A DNA stretch of 10,021 nucleotides. Source: an uncultured Clostridia bacterium. Lineage in GTDB: Bacteria; Bacillota; Clostridia; Christensenellales; UBA1242. The translations under genes and the position numbers were made by a program. Under the pieces are notes generated by a model. The model made no database searches. It was given only the letters and a program-made list of their open reading frames with translations, and was not told the origin of the DNA. The stretch covers positions 1-10,021 of the forward strand of contig CALVZT010000025.1 in the NCBI GenBank assembly GCA_944372595.1. The letters are read 5' to 3'. Within the stretch, counting starts at the first letter, position 1. Each line of letters starts with the position of its first letter. This document shows positions 5,836 to 10,021 of the stretch, one piece after another.

Positions 5836-7359
5836 TTATTCCTCCTTAATAAGACTTTTGCCCGTCATAACTTGTGGCTTTTTTATACCCATAATATCAA
5901 GAATCGTTGGCGCAACATCACATAAACGACCACCGGATAATAATTTAGCATTCTTATATTTATTTCCTACCAATATGCAAGGCACTTTATTAGTTGAATG
6001 AGCAGTATTTACTGAACCATCTTTGTTAAGCATCTTTTCGATATTGCCATGATCGGCAATTATCAATAGATTACTGTTTGCTTTGATTGTGGCATTTTTA
6101 ATTTTGTTTACACATTCATCTATTACTTTTACAGCAACCTTTGCTGCTTTAAAATTACCAGTATGCCCTACCATATCGCCATTAGCAATATTTACTACAA
6201 TTAGACTATATTTTTTACTTAATATTGCATCTGTTGTATAATCAGTTATTTTATATGCTTGCATTTTAGGAGCATCTGCAAAATTAGCAATTTTGTCAGA
6301 TTCAAATAATTTTCTGTCTTCTAATGGATATGGTTGTTCGATTGTGCCATTAAGATAATATGTAACGTGTGGATATTTTGTACTTTCAGCTACTTTTAAT
6401 TGTCTAAGTCCTAATTGTGATACTACTTCACTGAGATTTTGTTTAAGTGACACAGTATCAAAAGCAACTAAAATATTTTTGTAACTTTCGCTTATTTGCA
6501 TTGGAGTCAAAACTGTTAGATTTTTAAAATTTTTAATCTTAAACTTATCGAAGTTTTCTTGTTTGAATGCATTTAATATTTGTCTTGGTCTATCTTTTCT
6601 ATAATTGAATATAATAAGGCCATCTTTATCCTCAATTAATCCTTCCTCATCAATGATGAATGGTGTAATATATTCATCAGTTAGCCCTTCGTCATAACAT
6701 TTTTGCACACATTTGATAGGGTCAGAAGATTTTTCTGCATTTCCAAACACAACACAATCATAATATTTTTGTGTTCTATCATAATTTTGCTCTCTATCCA
6801 TAGCATAAAATCTACCGCAAACAGTGGCAATTTTGCCAACACCTATATCCCTAATGTATTTTTGTAAAATTTTTATATACTTCTTGCCATCATTAATTCC
6901 AGTATCTCGTCCGTCAGTTATAATATGAATATATACCCTTTGTACATTATTTTGTTTTGCCATTTTAATAAAAGCAAACAAATGTTGATACATACTATGT
7001 ACTCCGCCATCAGACAAAAGTCCCATAAGATGCAATTTTGACTTGTTTTTATTTACTGCGTTGATTACCTTTAAAATATTTTTATTAGTAAAAAAACTAC
7101 CATCTTCAATTGCTCTATTGATACGCAATACATTTTGTACAACTACTCTACCCGAGCCAATATTCATGTGGCCTACTTCACTATCTCCCATTTGCCCTTT
7201 GAGTTTGCCAACATCTTCGCCACTAGCTGATATGCTTGTATATGGATATTCTTTTTTGATTTTATCAATATTGGGAGTCCCTTGCTCAATAATAGCATTA
7301 CCATATTGACTTTTGGAATCACCAAATCCATCTAAAATTAATAATGTGCAACTATCCAT
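5836..7359 (-). CDS. gpmI: 2,3-bisphosphoglycerate-independent phosphoglycerate mutase
   Basis: 507 residues, the usual length. This manganese-dependent alkaline-phosphatase-superfamily enzyme converts 3-phosphoglycerate to 2-phosphoglycerate. Asp10 in LDGFG and the nucleophile Ser60 in GQMGDSEVGH (55-64) are present. So are the second metal cluster Asp395/His399 in GDMVGHTG, Asp436-His437 in ADHGN, and His454. His121, Arg151-Asp152, Arg183, Arg189, Arg254, Arg257 and Lys328 fit the substrate-binding set. The family's usual Asn before the nucleophile is Asp here, and Pro-Asp in the preceding loop is replaced by Leu-Lys. The start is the ATG at 7359, with AAGG 7 nt upstream; a longer reading frame to 7473 only overlaps pgk. 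The start overlaps the pgk stop by 8 bp, implying coupled translation. Confidence 0.97.
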   Translation of the reverse strand: MDSCTLLILDGFGDSKSQYGNAIIEQGTPNIDKIKKEYPYTSISASGEDVGKLKGQMGDSEVGHMNIGSGRVVVQNVLRINRAIEDGSFFTNKNILKVINAVNKNKSKLHLMGLLSDGGVHSMYQHLFAFIKMAKQNNVQRVYIHIITDGRDTGINDGKKYIKILQKYIRDIGVGKIATVCGRFYAMDREQNYDRTQKYYDCVVFGNAEKSSDPIKCVQKCYDEGLTDEYITPFIIDEEGLIEDKDGLIIFNYRKDRPRQILNAFKQENFDKFKIKNFKNLTVLTPMQISESYKNILVAFDTVSLKQNLSEVVSQLGLRQLKVAESTKYPHVTYYLNGTIEQPYPLEDRKLFESDKIANFADAPKMQAYKITDYTTDAILSKKYSLIVVNIANGDMVGHTGNFKAAKVAVKVIDECVNKIKNATIKANSNLLIIADHGNIEKMLNKDGSVNTAHSTNKVPCILVGNKYKNAKLLSGGRLCDVAPTILDIMGIKKPQVMTGKSLIKEE

Positions 7360-8548
7360 TTGTTTTCCTTTTATTAGAGATAACATCAATTCCTGGCAAT
7401 GTCTTACCTTCGAGTAACATAAGACTTGCACCGCCACCAGTAGATAAGTGATTAACTTTTTTGGAATATCCAAGATTAATTACAGCAGCGGCGCTGTCTC
7501 CTCCTCCTATGAAAGTAAAGCCTTTGCTTTTGCTTACTGCCTTTGCTATCTGTTCAGTACCATTTTTAAAGTTACTAAATTCATACACTCCAACTGGTCC
7601 ATTCCATACAATAGTTTTTGCTTTTTTGATTTTTTTCTTAAACAATTTAATTGTTTTCTTGCCAATGTCTAATCCTTGATATCCGTCTTCAATTTTATTC
7701 GCATCAAACACTTTTTTAGGAGAATTATTATCAAATTCTTTTGCTGCCACAATATCAACAGGCAATACTAATTCAACATTATATTTTTGAGCCGAACCAA
7801 TTAATTTTTTTGCAAGAGAAATATGTTGTTCATCAACTATTGAATCTCCGACACTACCACCCATTGCTTTAATAAAGGTATAAGCCATTCCTCCGCCAAT
7901 TAATAAGCAGTCAACTTTTTTAATCAAATTTTCTATAACGGATATTTTATCTTTAACTTTTGCTCCACCTAATATTGCAACAAATGGACGTTTGGGTTCA
8001 CTTAAAATTTGATTCATAACTTTTAATTCTTTATTAACAAGCAAACCAACTGCATTAGGTAAAAGTTTGGCAACTCCATAGACTGAGGCATGTTGTCTAT
8101 GACAAGTACCAAAAGCATCATTAACATATATATCAGCAAGAGAAGCAAGTTTTTTGCAAAATTCTGGATCATTGTTTTCTTCTTTTTTGGTAAACCTAAG
8201 ATTTTCGAGCACCAAAATTTCACCTGGTTGTAATGCATTTGCTTTCTTTATCGCATCCTTGCCAACAGTGTCGTTTGCAAAATAAACTTTTGTTTTAACA
8301 AGGCTTGCAAGACGATTAGCAACTGGGGCAAGTGAATATTTTTTATCAATCTTACCATCTGGGCGACCAAGGTGAGAACATATAATTAATTTTGCCTCAT
8401 TGTCAATTAAATAATTTATTGTTGCCAAACTCTCCATAATCCTATTATCGTTCAAAATATTACCCTCAGCATCAAGAGGCACATTAAAATCGACACGCAA
8501 TAAAACTTTCTTATTTTTAACGTTTATATCCTTTATAGATTTTTTCAT
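7352..8548 (-). CDS. pgk: Phosphoglycerate kinase
   Basis: 398 residues, normal length. It transfers phosphate from 1,3-bisphosphoglycerate to ADP, an ATP-yielding step of glycolysis. The N-domain substrate motifs are RVDFNVPLD (18-26), SHLGRPDG (58-65), LENLRF (114-119) and NDAFGTCHRQHAS (143-155; the common AHRAHAS is slightly changed). The C-domain nucleotide motifs are GGAKVKDK (194-201), WNGPVGVYE (315-323), GGGDSAAA (348-355) and STGGGASL (369-376). I chose the ATG at 8548 because AGGAG at 8556-8560 is 7 nt upstream; the ATG two codons earlier (8554) abuts that site, and further upstream starts run into untranslated DNA. It is the first gene of pgk-gpmI-tpiA. Confidence 0.98.
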   Translation of the reverse strand: MKKSIKDINVKNKKVLLRVDFNVPLDAEGNILNDNRIMESLATINYLIDNEAKLIICSHLGRPDGKIDKKYSLAPVANRLASLVKTKVYFANDTVGKDAIKKANALQPGEILVLENLRFTKKEENNDPEFCKKLASLADIYVNDAFGTCHRQHASVYGVAKLLPNAVGLLVNKELKVMNQILSEPKRPFVAILGGAKVKDKISVIENLIKKVDCLLIGGGMAYTFIKAMGGSVGDSIVDEQHISLAKKLIGSAQKYNVELVLPVDIVAAKEFDNNSPKKVFDANKIEDGYQGLDIGKKTIKLFKKKIKKAKTIVWNGPVGVYEFSNFKNGTEQIAKAVSKSKGFTFIGGGDSAAAVINLGYSKKVNHLSTGGGASLMLLEGKTLPGIDVISNKRKTNG

Positions 8549-8555
8549 ATACATT

Positions 8556-8560
8556 CTCCT
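8556..8560 (-). promoter_or_regulatory. Ribosome binding site fixing the pgk start
   Basis: AGGAG with a 7-nt spacer to the ATG at 8548. The in-frame ATG at 8554 is one base from this site and so cannot be the initiator. The same sequence excludes the longer frame starting at 8590. Confidence 0.8.
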
Positions 8561-8563
8561 AAA

Positions 8564-8592
8564 ATAATAATTTCTTTTGTACTTGGACAAGT
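8564..8592 (-). promoter_or_regulatory. Weak pgk promoter candidate with an overlapping dyad
   Basis: The DNA between the upstream terminator and the pgk ribosome binding site contains TTGTCC (8590-8585) and TATTAT (8569-8564) only 15 nt apart, a poor promoter match. The inverted repeat ACTTG-GA-CAAGT at 8581-8592 covers the possible -35 box and could be an operator for a regulator of the glycolytic operon. A 5-bp-arm dyad can also arise by chance. Confidence 0.35.
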
Positions 8593-8593
8593 T

Positions 8594-8635
8594 AAAATAA
8601 TAATAAAATGCTATAATTTATTGTAGCATTTTATT
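8594..8635 (-). terminator. Terminator after the dus-unknown gene pair
   Basis: Arms at 8602-8616 and 8621-8635 pair over 15 bp with one G-U pair and a TTTA loop. In minus orientation the hairpin leads into TTTTATTATTATTTT. It starts 4 nt after the stop codon at 8639 and separates that gene from the pgk operon. On the plus strand it ends in a seven-T run, so it could work in both directions. Confidence 0.78.
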
Positions 8636-8638
8636 TTT

Positions 8639-9127
8639 TTAAAGTATATTATATTCAACTATATTTTCATTATTTTTGATAATTTTCTCATTTTTATCAA
8701 CATAAATACTATACTTTTTTGACACAATCAAACTTTTGTTAGGTAGTATAAATTGCTCACTAATCTCATTTTTGTCAAAAAACTCTGAGGTTATACATAT
8801 AATCGCTTTTCCACGTCTAACTTTGGATAATAGGTTGATTGAGTATAGGTTATCTTGCAATATAATATCATAATCTTTGATATGAAAAATTTCAAGGTTG
8901 TGAAATTCCAGTTGTGCAATTTTATGGCCATTGTCAAACAAAAAACTTTTCTTTTCATTCAAATACAAAATAGATGTTTTGAGTTTTTTACTAATTTGCT
9001 TGAAATGTTTTTCGATATAAACATAATCATTTCTTTTGTAAAATCCATAATTGATAATTAATAAATCAATATCATTATTAAGTTTACCAAATACGTTTTC
9101 TTTGTTTTTTGACAATATCACAACCAT
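8639..9127 (-). CDS. Hypothetical protein, unrecognised
   Basis: 162 residues from the ATG at 9127. Lys-, Asn- and Ile-rich, with alternating short hydrophobic and charged stretches that suggest a soluble beta-rich fold. There is no transmembrane helix, no signal peptide and no motif I know. The start is uncertain: neither this ATG (19 nt after the dus stop) nor the in-frame TTG at 9166, which would overlap dus by 20 bp and add 13 residues, has a visible ribosome binding site. The position between dus and a terminator suggests co-transcription with dus and perhaps translational coupling. The open frame of this length in AT-rich DNA, ending right at a terminator, favours a real gene, but the function is unknown. 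Confidence 0.7.
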   Translation of the reverse strand: MVVILSKNKENVFGKLNNDIDLLIINYGFYKRNDYVYIEKHFKQISKKLKTSILYLNEKKSFLFDNGHKIAQLEFHNLEIFHIKDYDIILQDNLYSINLLSKVRRGKAIICITSEFFDKNEISEQFILPNKSLIVSKKYSIYVDKNEKIIKNNENIVEYNIL

Positions 9128-9146
9128 ATTGTAATATATGTTTTGA

Positions 9147-10021
9147 CTAGTTTTGTTGTGATTCAAAATATTTTTCTAATAAGGTAATAGCATCTTTAAT
9201 ATTATTATTTACAATTTGAACCTTGATATCTTTGGTGCTTTTTAAACCATTCAAATACCATAATAAATGTTTTTTCATCTCAGGAGTTACCGCGTTATGC
9301 TCTTTTATAAGTTGTATATGTCTTGTTATAATAGACAATTTATCAGGATATTTCTTCCCTTTTAGTATTGCAAATATTTCGGGATTCCCAAGTGCGCCTC
9401 TTCCTATCATTACTCCGTCAACGCCAGTTTGTAACATCTTTTTATAACTTTCAATATCTGTAATGTCACCATTACCAATAACTGGTATATTGACAGAACT
9501 CTTTACCAATTTAATTGTCTCATAATCGACCTTGCCCGAATAAAACTGTTCCCTAGTCCTCCCGTGCACACATATTGCACTAGCGCCCGCTTGTTCACAC
9601 ATTTTTGCAAATTCAACAGCAATATTATTATCAAGTTCAAAACCAATTCTAAATTTAACCGTTATTGGTTTATCGGTTGCATTAACACAAGCAGAAATTA
9701 TTTCCCTTGCCAAATCTATATTTTTTAGTAATGCACTTCCATCACCATTTTTAACTATTTTTGGTGCAGGGCACCCCATATTAATATCAATAATATCAAA
9801 GTTGTCTATATTGCCACTTTTAATTACTTTAACAAAATCTTCTTTGTCATGTCCAAACAACTGCACCGCAGTTGGAGTATTACCATACACTTCAAGGAGT
9901 TTAAATGTTTTTTTGTTATTATGCAAAAGTGCCTTTACACTTATCATCTCAGTATAAGTTAAATCTGCCCCTAATTCATAACACAATTGCCGAAAACTCG
10001 CATCAGCAACTCCTGCCATTG
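9147..10021 (-). CDS. dus: tRNA-dihydrouridine synthase, N-terminus outside the window
   Basis: The visible 290 residues, plus one partial codon, are a flavin-dependent enzyme that reduces uridine to dihydrouridine in the D-loop of tRNA. The first visible residues MAGVAD are the internal Ala-Pro-Met-Ala-Gly motif: the bases just before the ATG read CA, consistent with the Pro codon CCA. The true start is therefore upstream, roughly a dozen residues away, and the ATG at 10019 is not an initiator. Landmarks are TEM at 23-25, INMGCPAPKIVKNGDGSALL at 79-98 with catalytic Cys83, Lys122 in VKFRIGF, HGRTREQFYSG at 152-162, GNGDI at 182-186, and the FMN phosphate motif GVMIGRGALGNP at 202-213. The pattern fits the DusB/bacterial Dus group, but I would not fix the subfamily. 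It is probably co-transcribed with the next gene. Confidence 0.95.
   Translation of the reverse strand, partial: MAGVADASFRQLCYELGADLTYTEMISVKALLHNNKKTFKLLEVYGNTPTAVQLFGHDKEDFVKVIKSGNIDNFDIIDINMGCPAPKIVKNGDGSALLKNIDLAREIISACVNATDKPITVKFRIGFELDNNIAVEFAKMCEQAGASAICVHGRTREQFYSGKVDYETIKLVKSSVNIPVIGNGDITDIESYKKMLQTGVDGVMIGRGALGNPEIFAILKGKKYPDKLSIITRHIQLIKEHNAVTPEMKKHLLWYLNGLKSTKDIKVQIVNNNIKDAITLLEKYFESQQN

Noticed and set aside
7360..7473. 38-residue N-terminal extension of gpmI
   Set aside because: It lies entirely inside pgk; the ATG at 7359 has AAGG 7 nt upstream and gives the standard family N-terminus with the metal-binding Asp at residue 10.
8549..8590. 14-residue N-terminal extension of pgk
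   Set aside because: It runs across the probable promoter region and the ribosome binding site at 8556-8560; the ATG at 8548 gives the usual Pgk N-terminus.
10017..10019. ATG as the dus start codon
   Set aside because: The Met is the internal residue of the Ala-Pro-Met-Ala-Gly flavin motif; the bases before it fit a proline codon and the gene continues out of the window.

Overview
The window is a very AT-rich bacterial chromosome segment in which every supported gene lies on the minus strand, so transcription runs from position 10021 down to 1. The content (dus, pgk, gpmI, tpiA, secG, rnr, smpB and the tmRNA gene ssrA) and the strong AGGAG-type ribosome binding sites point to a low-GC Gram-positive (Firmicutes) lineage. 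I would guess an uncultured gut-type Clostridia relative, but the species cannot be named from this sequence. Tryptophan is encoded by TGG and reading frames stop at TAA or TAG, so the genetic code looks standard.

In the direction of transcription the layout is as follows. (1) 10021-8594: the 3' part of a tRNA-dihydrouridine synthase gene, then an unrecognised gene of about 162 codons, then a hairpin terminator. (2) 8592-5082: a tight glycolytic operon pgk-gpmI-tpiA, with an 8-bp overlap and then a 1-nt gap between genes. gap and eno are not in the window. (3) 5071-4752: a monocistronic-looking unit with a near-consensus promoter, a 70-residue two-helix membrane protein and a strong terminator. 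(4) 4770-4366: secG, whose promoter is embedded in the preceding terminator and which ends in its own hairpin terminator only a few bases before the rnr ribosome binding site. (5) 4351-2246: rnr (RNase R). (6) 2159-184: smpB, ssrA (tmRNA) and a membrane-anchored coiled-coil protein packed with 5-nt and 25-nt gaps, closed by a strong terminator. (7) 122-1: a tandem array of AT-only-stem hairpin repeats.

Functionally the left half is a ribosome-rescue and RNA-decay neighbourhood. SmpB carries tmRNA into stalled ribosomes, RNase R degrades the defective mRNA, and SecG belongs to the translocon. The secG-rnr-smpB-ssrA order beside glycolytic genes is familiar in Firmicutes. Less ordinary points are the wedging of ssrA between two coding sequences, the unknown coiled-coil membrane protein following it, a substitution in the SmpB Asp-Lys-Arg motif, overlapping terminator/promoter signals, and the hairpin repeat array. 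I see no phage, transposon, CRISPR array or obvious new defence system.
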